Below are positions 1 through 7,691 of a DNA stretch of 49,495 nucleotides, one piece after another (the first letter of the stretch is position 1; every line of letters begins with the position of its first letter). The notes below the pieces were generated by a model. That model made no database searches. It had not been told where the DNA came from and saw nothing but the letters and a program-made list of their open reading frames with translations. Source of the stretch: Thermoflexus hugenholtzii JAD2. Lineage in GTDB: Bacteria; Chloroflexota; Anaerolineae; J036; Brachytrichaceae. The stretch covers positions 1-49,495 of the forward strand of contig CAMDWA010000010.1 of NCBI GenBank assembly GCA_945877855.1, given 5' to 3'. A program made the position numbers and the translations under genes.

Positions 1-149
1 GCGTGGTTGAGCTAGGTTTCACCTTTTTTTACTTGTTTTCATCTTTTTTTGCTCAAGTTTTTGCCCTTGAGCCGATATGCTGTTTTTCAGTGCATTCGCC
101 TATCTCTTTTGATGTCAGATTGTCTTGCGCTGGAAGTGCCAAACTCCAG

Positions 150-172
150 ATTCCCGCTTTCGCGGGAATGAC
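150..172. repeat. GTCAT-type hairpin repeat, copy 1
   Basis: A 23-base hairpin whose arms TTCCCGC and GCGGGAA surround a TTTC loop, followed by TGAC. An identical copy in the same orientation lies at 272-294. This kind of interspersed hairpin is common in many bacterial genomes. The first 320 bases otherwise hold no convincing gene: the open frame at 3-293 is made largely of these two repeats and has no recognisable protein features. Confidence 0.8.
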
Positions 173-271
173 GAGGCGACTTTTGAACAGCCTTGCCGCG
201 AACGCGGAGACCCATAACGATGCAGGCAAAAATGGGATAATCACCTCAAATTTATGCCCGCTGAGTTATGG

Positions 272-294
272 ATTCCCGCTTTCGCGGGAATGAC
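272..294. repeat. GTCAT-type hairpin repeat, copy 2
   Basis: Exact second copy of the 23-base hairpin at 150-172, in direct orientation, ending 26 bases before the methyltransferase start codon. It has no T-tract, so it is not an obvious terminator. Confidence 0.8.
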
Positions 295-320
295 AGGTTA
301 AGCTGCGGGCTTACACCACC

Positions 321-1109
321 ATGCGTACCCCCCAAGAAATGATTGCTTATGCGCTAGAGATCGATCAAGCGCTACTGCCTTTCGCCCCGGCCCTATTGGC
401 CGACCTTGAAGAACTCGGCAGCGATGCCGAGCGCATTGTGACGATCTTAAAATCGCTCAACCTGCCAACCTCGGCGCGGGTGATTGACCTCGGCTGCGGC
501 AAAGGCGCGGTCAGCATCAAGATCGCGCAAGAATTGGGGTTACAGGTGCTGGGCATCGATCTATTCGCCCCCTTCATCGATCATTGCCGCGCCCAAGCCG
601 CCAGCGCGGGGGTGGCCGACCGCTGCCATTTTCGTTGCGCCGATGTGTTATCGGCCCATGAGGTTGAAGTCGGCGAGGTCGCCGCTGGCGAAGTCGCCAT
701 TATGGGTGCGCTGGGGGATGTGTTAGGCCCACCCGATCAAAGCGTCGGCGTGGTGCGAAAGTATGTGCGCCCGTCAGGGTATATGCTCATCAGCGACGGG
801 TATCTCAAAGACAACAGCACCGCCATGATCGCCGGTTTTGAAAATTACAAACAACGCGCCGAAACCCTGAGCTGTCTTACGGCCCACGGCGATGTTTTGA
901 TCGAAGAGTTTGTCGAAACGCCAGCATCAGCGGATGAAGAAGATGAAGAAAGCGATTTGATCCTCAGCCGCGCTCAATCGCTGGCACAGCAACACCCCCA
1001 TTTTGCCAAGGCCTTGCTCGATTTTGCCCAAGAACAACGCAATGAAAATGTTTTCCTCAACAATAATTTCGTCTCGGCAATTTGGCTTTTACGGCGCGCC
1101 CTTACCTAA
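321..1109 (+). CDS. class I SAM-dependent methyltransferase
   Basis: A 262-residue cytoplasmic protein with a Rossmann-fold methyltransferase core. The SAM-binding motif I (VIDLGCGKGAVSIKIA) is at about residues 54-69. Motif II follows with the acidic residue in VLGIDLF, and a later acidic position lies in the CADV segment. A charged insertion rich in Asp and Glu (ASADEEDEESD) sits near residues 200-212. The substrate cannot be read from the sequence; the order of motifs suits small-molecule methyltransferases of the Methyltransf_25/31 type. The ATG follows a stretch without a clear Shine-Dalgarno site. The gene is isolated, with a repeat element directly downstream. Confidence 0.75.
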   Translation: MRTPQEMIAYALEIDQALLPFAPALLADLEELGSDAERIVTILKSLNLPTSARVIDLGCGKGAVSIKIAQELGLQVLGIDLFAPFIDHCRAQAASAGVADRCHFRCADVLSAHEVEVGEVAAGEVAIMGALGDVLGPPDQSVGVVRKYVRPSGYMLISDGYLKDNSTAMIAGFENYKQRAETLSCLTAHGDVLIEEFVETPASADEEDEESDLILSRAQSLAQQHPHFAKALLDFAQEQRNENVFLNNNFVSAIWLLRRALT

Positions 1110-1128
1110 CCGCTCATCGCTGGGGAAA

Positions 1129-1267
1129 GCCCGTGAATTTCACGGTCTAAAAATTTAAAACGCGCTAAAGCGCGTTCGCCGCACGCTTAATGCGTTTTAA
1201 CGCATTTGTTTGTTTCAGACCGTGAATTCATTCACGGGCAGGCAATCGCAAATTGGCGAAGGTGTTG
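1129..1267 (+). mobile_element. MITE-like element, copy A (left end lost)
   Basis: About 140 bases that match, in opposite orientation, the element at 13018-13173. The match covers the blocks around CCCGTGAATTTCACGG, the GCGCTAAAGCGCG-type hairpin, the AATGCGTTTTAACGCATT hairpin and the outer block ending GCGAAGGTGTTG, which is one mismatch from the 12-base terminal repeat of the other copy. The left terminal repeat is not recognisable. The element has no coding capacity. Its right part forms the last 13 codons of the unknown gene on the minus strand. Confidence 0.7.
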
Positions 1268-2109
1268 AGGTCAACACGCGGGTTTAAATACACCATCTTA
1301 AAGCCGCGCATATGCTCGACAAATTCGGGTTTAAAGTCGAGGGCACTATACGTGCCATCCAGCAGCGCCAATTTATCGTGGGCTGGCTCAAACAATTGCG
1401 CCACCAGCGTATCGCTGGCGCTCACAGTCAGGGCATTGGCATTGTGCGGCAACACCGTGCCAATGGGGTTGGTGACATAGGTTTGCACGGTTTTAATCGC
1501 CGCCGCCTGCATGGCCTTGACAAAACCAAACGACTTGATCAACGCCATCGCCGCGCCCATCGGTTGGCGCGCCAACATACGCACATCGCCGCGCATCAAT
1601 GGCTGTCCGCTTGCGGCATCCTCAAATTCAAATTGCAGCCGGTCGGCGGCATAATGAAAGACCGAACGCGCCAAACGCGGCGCAAGCCCCAAAACTTCGC
1701 GGTTATAGGCCACCACATTGGGCGTGTTGTTCCACAAACCATGACACAATTGGCTAGCGCCCGGCGTGTTGAGCAAAAAATTGAGCACGGCAAAGGCCCC
1801 ATCCCGCACCGCCGCCACTGGCTTGGGGGTGACATAAAACGACACTTGCATTTCGGTGTGCGCCCCATGGCTGGCCTGTGGCTCGTCTACCGCCCACACT
1901 GCCATCAGGGCACGGCCCGATTGGGTTTGGGCGGGCAATACATGTTCGTGCTGCAATAATTTTTTCACTGAGGCCAAATCAGCCGTGCCGCCAATCAGCA
2001 CGGCGTGACCGTCATAAACATGGTAAGGTGTCGGTTGGGGGCCGGTGCTGGTTTGCACGGCTTCGGCGCTGAGTGGGTAGCGTTGGAAGATGGGATGTGC
2101 ATTGGGCAT
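1228..2109 (-). CDS. hypothetical protein, possibly acetoacetate decarboxylase-like fold
   Basis: A 293-residue protein without signal peptide or membrane segment. I do not recognise a family with certainty. The spacing of aromatic and charged residues around HTEMQVSFYVTP and the later FEFEDAASGQPLMRGDVRML segment vaguely recalls acetoacetate decarboxylase-like proteins, a weak impression only. Its last 13 codons (NTFANLRLPARE plus stop) lie inside the MITE-like element at 1129-1267, so the natural C-terminus was probably replaced by the insertion. The start is the ATG at 2109; no clear ribosome binding site is seen. The gene stands alone and is divergent from the MIP18-like gene. Confidence 0.6.
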   Translation of the reverse strand: MPNAHPIFQRYPLSAEAVQTSTGPQPTPYHVYDGHAVLIGGTADLASVKKLLQHEHVLPAQTQSGRALMAVWAVDEPQASHGAHTEMQVSFYVTPKPVAAVRDGAFAVLNFLLNTPGASQLCHGLWNNTPNVVAYNREVLGLAPRLARSVFHYAADRLQFEFEDAASGQPLMRGDVRMLARQPMGAAMALIKSFGFVKAMQAAAIKTVQTYVTNPIGTVLPHNANALTVSASDTLVAQLFEPAHDKLALLDGTYSALDFKPEFVEHMRGFKMVYLNPRVDLNTFANLRLPARE

Positions 2110-2178
2110 AGTGGGGTTATCTTACAATATGCCAAAAACGCCTCAAATTTTTCTCATGAAGATCACGGCTTAAGCGCG

Positions 2179-2184
2179 TATAAT
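2179..2184 (+). promoter_or_regulatory. -10 element of the MIP18-like gene
   Basis: A perfect TATAAT lies 16 bases before the ATG at 2201. No good -35 box is seen. Transcription would start only about 10 bases before the ATG, giving a very short leader without a Shine-Dalgarno site. Confidence 0.45.
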
Positions 2185-2200
2185 TTTGCAACAAAACGAG

Positions 2201-2548
2201 ATGGAAGCAAATCAACAGAACACCCCAGCAGTGACAGCGACTGCTGACCCGACAATTTTGGAAACACAGGCGCGAGATGCCTTGCGCAAGGTTTACGACC
2301 CCGAATTGGGCATGAGCGTGATCGAGCTTGGCCTCATTCGCAAATTTGACTGGCGACCGAACGAAGTGGATGTAACCATGATTTTGACCACGCCCTTTTG
2401 CCCGTATGGGCCGGCCATGATCGAGCAAGTGAAACAAGCCACGCAAGAAAGCACGATGCTGGTGACCAAAGTGCAGCTTGGGCTAGAGATGTGGGAGCCG
2501 AGCATGATGGAAGATCAAGCCGCCGCCAATTGGGGTTTATATTACTAA
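2201..2548 (+). CDS. MIP18/DUF59 family iron-sulfur assembly factor
   Basis: A 115-residue protein of the MIP18 (DUF59) family, which includes SufT, PaaD and the cytosolic Fe-S assembly factor. These proteins help assemble or deliver iron-sulfur clusters. The hallmark DALRKVYDPELGMSVIELGLI is at about residues 28-48. The conserved cysteine region TTPFCPYGPAMIEQVK follows near residue 70, with the reactive Cys in the FCPYG context. The family end is WEPSMMEDQAAANWGLY. A TTG five codons upstream (2186) is in frame, but it lies against the -10 box, so the ATG at 2201 is preferred. No suf genes are nearby, so the client is unknown. Confidence 0.85.
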   Translation: MEANQQNTPAVTATADPTILETQARDALRKVYDPELGMSVIELGLIRKFDWRPNEVDVTMILTTPFCPYGPAMIEQVKQATQESTMLVTKVQLGLEMWEPSMMEDQAAANWGLYY

Positions 2549-2616
2549 CACACGGTGCACAACCTTGAGATTATTTCTTTAAATGCGCTGGGCATTGTGA
2601 ATAATAGCCAAGATGA

Positions 2617-2766
2617 AAGTCGTCATCCCGACACGAAGTGAGGGATCCCTAACGCGAATCAGCTATCAAAGTGTTGTCAGGTATGGCTCGACTTTGATAT
2701 GCCTGTGTTACAGTCGGTTTGATTTATGTTTCAGGGATCCCTCACTCCGTGTCGGGATGACGACTT
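2617..2766. repeat. long-arm GTCAT palindrome R1
   Basis: Two 34-base arms (2617-2650 and 2733-2766) are inverted copies with one mismatch, separated by 82 bases. The outer part reads GTCATCCCGACAC and the inner part GTGAGGGATCCCT. It is related to the palindromes at 16178-16290 and 17410-17500. An apparent 61-codon frame across it is a by-product of the repeat. Confidence 0.8.
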
Positions 2767-2811
2767 CCACTTTTGCTGCTATTGAAAATATTTCGTAACG
2801 TGAGTTATTAA

Positions 2812-2843
2812 AAAACGGGTTTCATTTAGAAACCCGTTTTTTT
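2812..2843. terminator. bidirectional intrinsic terminator
   Basis: A 12-bp stem AAAACGGGTTTC/GAAACCCGTTTT with a 5-base loop, flanked by A- and T-tracts, between the convergent MIP18-like gene and ffh. It can serve both strands. Confidence 0.85.
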
Positions 2844-2886
2844 GTATCCCCAAAAAGACACCGTGCTTGCGGCCAAAACCTATTTT

Positions 2887-4245
2887 TTAACGCCGTCCGC
2901 CGGGCTTGTTACCGCCCAACATACCGCCCATGGCCCGCATCCGCGGGTTGCTTTGCAACGACTTCATCATTTTTTGCGAATCTTTAAATTGCTTCATCAA
3001 GTCGTTGATTTGCTCGACGCTGGTGCCGCTGCCTTTGGCGATGCGCCGCCGCCGCGAACCATCGAGCAGGTCGGGGTTGCGGCGCTCTTTGCGCGTCATC
3101 GATGACACAATCGCCTCGATGGTTTTCATTTGTTTGTCGGTGTGTTCGGGCGACATGTCTTTGCTGACTTTGTCAAAGCCCGGGATCATCTTGAGCAGGT
3201 CATGCAAGGGGCCAAGCTTTTTAATTTGCTTGATCTGACCAAGGAAATCCTCTAAATCAAACTTGCCCTCCATCATGCGCTTGGCCGATTTCTCCATCTC
3301 CTTCTCGTCCAATTCGCCCTGCCCTGCCGTCATCTTTTCGATCAACGATAGCATATCGCCCATGCCCAAAATGCGCGAGGCGAGACGGTCGGGGTGAAAT
3401 TCTTCGAAGGCGTCGGGTTTTTCGCCTTGGGCCAAAAACTTAATCGGCACACCCGTCGTCGCCCGCATCGAAATGGCCGCCCCGCCCCGCGCATCACCAT
3501 CGACTTTGGTCAAAATGAGGCCGGTAATTTGCACCTTCTGGTTAAAAGCATCGGCGATCTTGACGGCTTCTTGACCAGTCATCGAGTCGGCCACCAGCAA
3601 CACCTCTTGTGGGCTGAGGCGGCGGCGAATTTCGGCGATTTCGCCCATCATGTTCTCATCAATCTGCAAACGACCGGCAGTGTCGAGAATGACGATGTCG
3701 CGGGCGGTGCGAATGGCGACATCGATGGCATGGGCGCAGATATCGGGCGGGCGCACTTTGTTGCCCTCAGAATGCACCGGAATGCTGAGTTGTTTGCCCA
3801 ACACCTCGAGTTGGGTAATGGCGGCGGGGCGATAGGTATCGGCAGCAACCAACAAGGGCTTGCGGCCTTTTTTGCGCAAATAGAGCGCTAGCTTGGCGGC
3901 AGTGGCGGTTTTGCCCGCACCCTGCAACCCCACCAGCATCACCACATGCGGGGCGGGGCCGCCCAATTCGAGTTTACCGCCTTCGCCCAAGGTCTTGAGC
4001 AATTCTTCGTGCACAATTTTGACGACGGCTTGGCCGGGGGTCAGGCTTTTATGCACCTCGGCCCCGATGGCACGTTCACGCACCCGTGCCAAAAATTCTT
4101 TGACGATTTTAAAGTTGACATCGGCCTCAAGCAAGGCTTGCCGCACTTCGCGCAGTGCCGCGTCAACGTCTTGCTCGTTTAAAAAGCCGCGTTTGTTGAG
4201 TTTATCAAATACCGCCTGTAAGCGGTCAGTTAGGGTTTGAAACAT
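2887..4245 (-). CDS. ffh: signal recognition particle protein Ffh
   Basis: A 452-residue SRP54-type GTPase that binds signal peptides of nascent proteins and the SRP RNA, and docks at the membrane receptor FtsY. It shows the N domain, then the G domain with P-loop GLQGAGKTATAAKLA (about residues 104-118), DTYRPAAITQL, DTAGRLQIDENMM and TKVDGDARGGAA. The Met-rich M domain runs from about residue 300 to the end (GKFDLEDFLGQIKQIKKLGPL, then GSGTSVEQINDLMKQF and GGMLGGNKPGGRR). The start is placed at the ATG at 4245, where the family begins (MFQTLTDRLQ); an earlier in-frame ATG lies in the upstream repeat. No Shine-Dalgarno site is visible. Confidence 0.97.
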   Translation of the reverse strand: MFQTLTDRLQAVFDKLNKRGFLNEQDVDAALREVRQALLEADVNFKIVKEFLARVRERAIGAEVHKSLTPGQAVVKIVHEELLKTLGEGGKLELGGPAPHVVMLVGLQGAGKTATAAKLALYLRKKGRKPLLVAADTYRPAAITQLEVLGKQLSIPVHSEGNKVRPPDICAHAIDVAIRTARDIVILDTAGRLQIDENMMGEIAEIRRRLSPQEVLLVADSMTGQEAVKIADAFNQKVQITGLILTKVDGDARGGAAISMRATTGVPIKFLAQGEKPDAFEEFHPDRLASRILGMGDMLSLIEKMTAGQGELDEKEMEKSAKRMMEGKFDLEDFLGQIKQIKKLGPLHDLLKMIPGFDKVSKDMSPEHTDKQMKTIEAIVSSMTRKERRNPDLLDGSRRRRIAKGSGTSVEQINDLMKQFKDSQKMMKSLQSNPRMRAMGGMLGGNKPGGRR

Positions 4246-4255
4246 AATAAAAGTA

Positions 4256-4336
4256 GGGGAAGCCGTGAGCCATGAGCCGTGAGCCATGAGCCTTGACTCA
4301 CAGTTCAAAGCTCATGGCTCATGGCTCACGGCTCAA
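4256..4336. repeat. heptamer palindrome (GAGCCAT)n
   Basis: Tandem 7-base words GAGCCGT/GAGCCAT run on one arm and their inverses (GGCTCAT/GGCTCAC) on the other, giving a long hairpin between ffh and the oxidoreductase gene. It overlaps the oxidoreductase stop codon. Confidence 0.8.
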
Positions 4337-5313
4337 AGCTTTACAACCACCCGCCCACGAATTTGGCCTTGTAAAATGGCATCAATTTTGGGGCCAAGGC
4401 CGTGCAGGTCAACTTCATCGACGATGCTTTCGAGGTTGATGGGTTTCCAGTCGGCGGCCATTTTGCCCCAAATGGCGGTACGCTCTGGCATCGGCAACAT
4501 GCCCGAATCTGAGCCAGCCAAGACCACGCCGCGCAAAATGAAGGGGAAGACGGTGGTATGTAATTCGACTGAGGCCACATTGCCACAAGCAGCCACACAG
4601 CCATGCGCTTTGGTTGATTTGATCGCCACCGATAGCATATCGCCGCCCACCGTATCAACCACCCCCGCCCAGCGCTCTTTGAGCATGGGGCGACTGTTGT
4701 CGCTGATGGCTTTACGATCCACCACGCTGGTCGCGCCGATGCTTTTTAGCCAATCGCTCTGGTCGAGCTTGCCGGTGGCAGCCACGACATTAAAACCCAA
4801 TTTGGCTAAGATCATGACCGAGAGACAGCCGACGCCGCCAGTTGCGCCCGTCACCAACACCTCGCCTTTGCTGGGGGCCACGCCGTGCGCCAACAAAATA
4901 TCGACGCTGATGCCCGCTGTCAACCCTGCCGTGCCATAAATCATGCTTTCGCGCAGGCTGAGGCCAGCCGGTTTCTTAATTACCCACGCCGATGGCACGC
5001 GAATGTATTGCCCAAAACCGCCCGCCGTGTTCATGCCGAGGTCGTAGCTGGTCACGATTACCTCGTCGCCGGGTTGTAAATCGGGGTTGCTTGAGCTTTC
5101 GACCACGCCTGCGGCATCGATGCCGGGGGTGTGGGGGTAATTGCGGGTCACGCCTTTATTGCCACTGGCAGATAAAGCGTCTTTATAATTGAGGGAGGAA
5201 TAGTGAACGCGAATGAGCGTATCATTGGCTGGCAGCGCCGCCAGATCGCGCTGAACAACCGCACGGGTAAAGGTTTTATCGAGCTGTTCTGTAATGAGCA
5301 AGGCGTTAAACAT
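4333..5313 (-). CDS. YhdH/AcuI-type quinone oxidoreductase family protein
   Basis: A 326-residue medium-chain dehydrogenase/reductase of the YhdH/YhfP subfamily; studied members include the NADPH-dependent acryloyl-CoA reductase AcuI. It shows an N-terminal GroES-like domain (SSLNYKDALSASG, then PHTPGIDAAGVV) and a Rossmann cofactor segment VLVTGATGGVGCLSVMILAKLG near residues 150-172. The C-terminal part carries the family segment PFILRGVVLAGSDSGMLP. There are no structural zinc cysteines, as expected for the zinc-independent branch. The length is normal. Its position upstream of ffh in the same direction gives no metabolic clue, and the true substrate is uncertain. Confidence 0.85.
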   Translation of the reverse strand: MFNALLITEQLDKTFTRAVVQRDLAALPANDTLIRVHYSSLNYKDALSASGNKGVTRNYPHTPGIDAAGVVESSSNPDLQPGDEVIVTSYDLGMNTAGGFGQYIRVPSAWVIKKPAGLSLRESMIYGTAGLTAGISVDILLAHGVAPSKGEVLVTGATGGVGCLSVMILAKLGFNVVAATGKLDQSDWLKSIGATSVVDRKAISDNSRPMLKERWAGVVDTVGGDMLSVAIKSTKAHGCVAACGNVASVELHTTVFPFILRGVVLAGSDSGMLPMPERTAIWGKMAADWKPINLESIVDEVDLHGLGPKIDAILQGQIRGRVVVKL

Positions 5314-5333
5314 ACCCGCTATTATCGCAGGGG

Positions 5334-5417
5334 GTGGATAGTAGATAGTGATAGTTGATAGTCATAGTAATCGAACTATCACTATCTACTATCCACTATC
5401 TACTATCCTATATCCAC
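5334..5417. repeat. heptamer palindrome (TATCCAC)n
   Basis: Words of seven bases (GTGGATA, GTAGATA, GTGATAG, TTGATAG) run into their inverses (CTATCAC, TATCTAC, TATCCAC). The element fills the gap between the hisD stop and the oxidoreductase start. Confidence 0.8.
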
Positions 5418-5421
5418 TCTC

Positions 5422-6771
5422 CTACAAACGCATCCGCGCCGCTTGCGCGTGGGCATTCAGCCCCTCGGCCTCGGCCAGCTTGACCGCGATGGGCGAAAGT
5501 TGGCGGGCAGTGTCAGAATCGAGCGCGATGACATTCATGACGCGCATAAAGTCGAGCACATTGCATGGCGGGGTAAAGCGAGCCGTGCCGCCGGTAGGCA
5601 TAACATGGCTGGGGCCAGCGCAATAATCGCCCAGCACCTCAAATGATTGCTCACCGACAAAAATGCCACCCGCATGGCGAATTTTGCCGACCCACGCCCA
5701 AGGCTCACGCACCGACAAACACAAATGCTCTGGCGCATAATTATCGGCAAAAGCCACCGCCTCAAGCAAATCTTCAGTGATAATCGCGCCGCTGCGGTTC
5801 GCCAACGAGTCACGAATATCGGCGGCATTGATGGGCGAAATCTGCTCGATGGCTTTTAATTGCTCGGTCACTTGTTTCTTTACTTTATTGGCCAACGATT
5901 TTGAGGGCGTTAGCAAAATAGCGCTGCCGCCGGTGTGTTCGGCCTGCGCCAGCAAATCGGCGGCGATCCACACTGGGTTGGCGCTGTCGTCAGCCACAAT
6001 CACCGTCTCGGTCGGGCCGGGCAGTGCATCGATGCCAACCGTGCCAAAGACTTGGCGTTTCGCCAACACGACAAAGGTGTTGCCCGGGCCAAAAATCTTA
6101 TCGACCCGCTCAATACTATCCGTGCCATAGGCCATTGCGCCAATGGCCTGCACCCCGCCGATGGCAAACACCGAATCGACATCGGCGACGGCGGCGGCGG
6201 CCAACACCACTGGGTGTGGCAGATGGCTACCGCGCATGGGCGGTGAGCACAACACAATATCATCGACCCCCGCCGCCCGCGCCACCAAGGCCGTCATCAA
6301 CACGGTCGAGGCCAAGGGGGCGCTGCCGCCCGGCACATAAATCCCCACCCGTTCAAGTGGGCGAATGACTTGACCCAACACGCCGCCCATCTCGGTATTC
6401 CACCACGATTTAGCAGGATGATGCAAGTGAAAGCCCTCGATGCGCTCGGCGGCGCGTTCGAGGGCTGCACCCACTTCGCTATCAATTTTGTCAAACGACG
6501 CGGCAATATCTTCTTCGCTCACTTGCAATTGCTCGGCGCTGATCTCGGCACCATCTAATAATTTGGACCAATGCAAGAGGGCATCATCGCCACGTTGGCG
6601 CACATCACGCAAAATTCGGCGCACCACTTCTTCGGGGTGCAAATCTTCGCCAAAGGTGGCGCGGGTGCGCTGGCGCATCGTTTCGGTAATGGGGAATTCG
6701 TCGAGCACATGCCGCTTAAGCAGTGTGGCCTGTGCTTCTTCGATCTGATCGACGTTGAAAATTTTGAGCAT
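5422..6771 (-). CDS. hisD: histidinol dehydrogenase
   Basis: A 449-residue cytoplasmic enzyme for the last two steps of histidine synthesis (L-histidinol to L-histidine with 2 NAD+). The NAD-binding and family signature runs through GIYVPGGSAPLASTVLM and the IGGVQAIGAMAYGT, IFGPGN and DALPGPTE segments. The zinc and catalytic residues are seen in LLAQAEHT (Gln and His), YAPEHLCL (Glu and His), the Asp of VLGDYCAGPSHVMPTGG and the His of GLNAHAQAARMR at the C-terminus. The length matches the family slightly on the long side. No other his genes are in the window. The start is the ATG at 6771. Confidence 0.96.
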   Translation of the reverse strand: MLKIFNVDQIEEAQATLLKRHVLDEFPITETMRQRTRATFGEDLHPEEVVRRILRDVRQRGDDALLHWSKLLDGAEISAEQLQVSEEDIAASFDKIDSEVGAALERAAERIEGFHLHHPAKSWWNTEMGGVLGQVIRPLERVGIYVPGGSAPLASTVLMTALVARAAGVDDIVLCSPPMRGSHLPHPVVLAAAAVADVDSVFAIGGVQAIGAMAYGTDSIERVDKIFGPGNTFVVLAKRQVFGTVGIDALPGPTETVIVADDSANPVWIAADLLAQAEHTGGSAILLTPSKSLANKVKKQVTEQLKAIEQISPINAADIRDSLANRSGAIITEDLLEAVAFADNYAPEHLCLSVREPWAWVGKIRHAGGIFVGEQSFEVLGDYCAGPSHVMPTGGTARFTPPCNVLDFMRVMNVIALDSDTARQLSPIAVKLAEAEGLNAHAQAARMRL

Positions 6772-6794
6772 GAATTCGCATCATACCCGAAAAT

Positions 6795-6870
6795 AGTTGA
6801 TAGTTAAGTGTTAATAGTTGAGAGTTGAGTGTGTTTTACTCTCAACTCTCAACTATTAACTCTCAACTCA
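6795..6870. repeat. heptamer palindrome (ACTCTCA)n
   Basis: An arm of GTTGATAG/TTGAGAG-type words at 6796-6830 pairs with ACTCTCA/ACTATTA words at 6838-6867. It lies between the exported Tyr/His-rich protein gene and hisD. Confidence 0.8.
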
Positions 6871-6873
6871 CAT

Positions 6874-7335
6874 CTAGCGTTTGTAGCCTACGGTTTTGCA
6901 ATTGGCGCAGGCTGCCTTGGTATAGCGGGCATAAGTTACAGTTGCACATGGGTTATAGGTGCTGCGATAGACGGTGCGGGGTTGGTAGTGCACATAGTTA
7001 GGCGCATTGGCTGCCGAATAGGTATTTGGATATCGCACATAGGTTGTCGGGTGATACACATCGGCATAATGCACTTGGGTCGTGTCAACGACATAATGGT
7101 TATTTCGCACATAATAGTTGTGTTGCACGGTATACACATGGTTCACATCTTGATAATGATCGACCTGATAGGTGTAATTGAGGGTCTTGGCCGGTTCTTG
7201 CACCACTTTGGATTGCACTGGCGCGGTACCGCCACCGGCGCTACCACCGGCTGCCGCCGCAGTATTGGCCGATAGCACCAAGGCCGCAAATGCCAGCGCC
7301 AAAGCCTGCATCACACTTAAAATTTTTATTTTCAT
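6874..7335 (-). CDS. small exported Tyr/His/Val-rich protein
   Basis: A 153-residue protein with a signal peptide (MKIKILSVMQALALAFAALV, then LSANTAAAAGG, cleavage expected near residues 27-29). A Gly/Ala-rich spacer follows. The mature part is extremely rich in Tyr, His, Val and Asn in alternating order (for example HYQDVNHVYTVQHNYYV), which suggests a beta-strand-forming or metal-binding surface protein. The C-terminus has three Cys (NPCATV and CANC). I do not recognise the family; the composition recalls CotD-type coat proteins only superficially. The start at 7335 is chosen because an AGGAG site lies 8 bases before it and the signal peptide begins there. The gene is monocistronic. Confidence 0.65.
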   Translation of the reverse strand: MKIKILSVMQALALAFAALVLSANTAAAAGGSAGGGTAPVQSKVVQEPAKTLNYTYQVDHYQDVNHVYTVQHNYYVRNNHYVVDTTQVHYADVYHPTTYVRYPNTYSAANAPNYVHYQPRTVYRSTYNPCATVTYARYTKAACANCKTVGYKR

Positions 7336-7691
7336 TTGTAATACTCCTGTCGACACAGACAGGTCGTCTTTTTAGCTATGCCCATTGCAAAGCTTCGCCA
7401 CATGTATGGCAATGCAATACAGTGGATGCATAGGCAAAGATGACATGCCAATATGCCTCTTTTAAAAAGTTGGGTTAGTTAGAACTCAGGGCTTGCAAGC
7501 GTTGTTCACGAAACACGTAAACATTAATGAATGTGGTGAGCGAACATGTTAGGGGCAATGCACAAAATGAGGATAAGCTTATTTTATCAATCATGCCTCG
7601 AAATAAAATCAGCCCATAGCCTTTATTTCATGCTATTTCGAGCATATTACGAGTTATGGCGCTATCGGCCTGAAGGCCGAGAATTAACCGG
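7336..7691. other. non-coding intergenic region
   Basis: About 350 bases between the exported Tyr/His-rich protein gene and the permease operon, without a credible gene. A short hairpin TCGGCC-TGAA-GGCCGA at 7665-7680, just past the last permease stop, could end the operon transcript but has no T-tract. A second small hairpin, TGCT-ATTTCG-AGCA, follows. Nothing else is recognised. Confidence 0.5.

Noticed and set aside
3-293. Open frame of 96 codons at the window start
   Set aside because: It is made largely of two copies of a non-coding hairpin repeat and has no protein features or ribosome site.
1312-1959. Long plus-strand frame (215 codons) opposite the unknown gene
   Set aside because: Antisense to a better frame, with arginine- and histidine-rich composition typical of antisense translation.
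2613-2798. Open frame of 61 codons across the R1 palindrome
   Set aside because: Its sequence is the translated inverted repeat; such frames recur wherever this repeat occurs.
4286-4939. Plus-strand frame (217 codons) opposite the oxidoreductase
   Set aside because: Antisense of a clear YhdH-type gene; it starts in a repeat.
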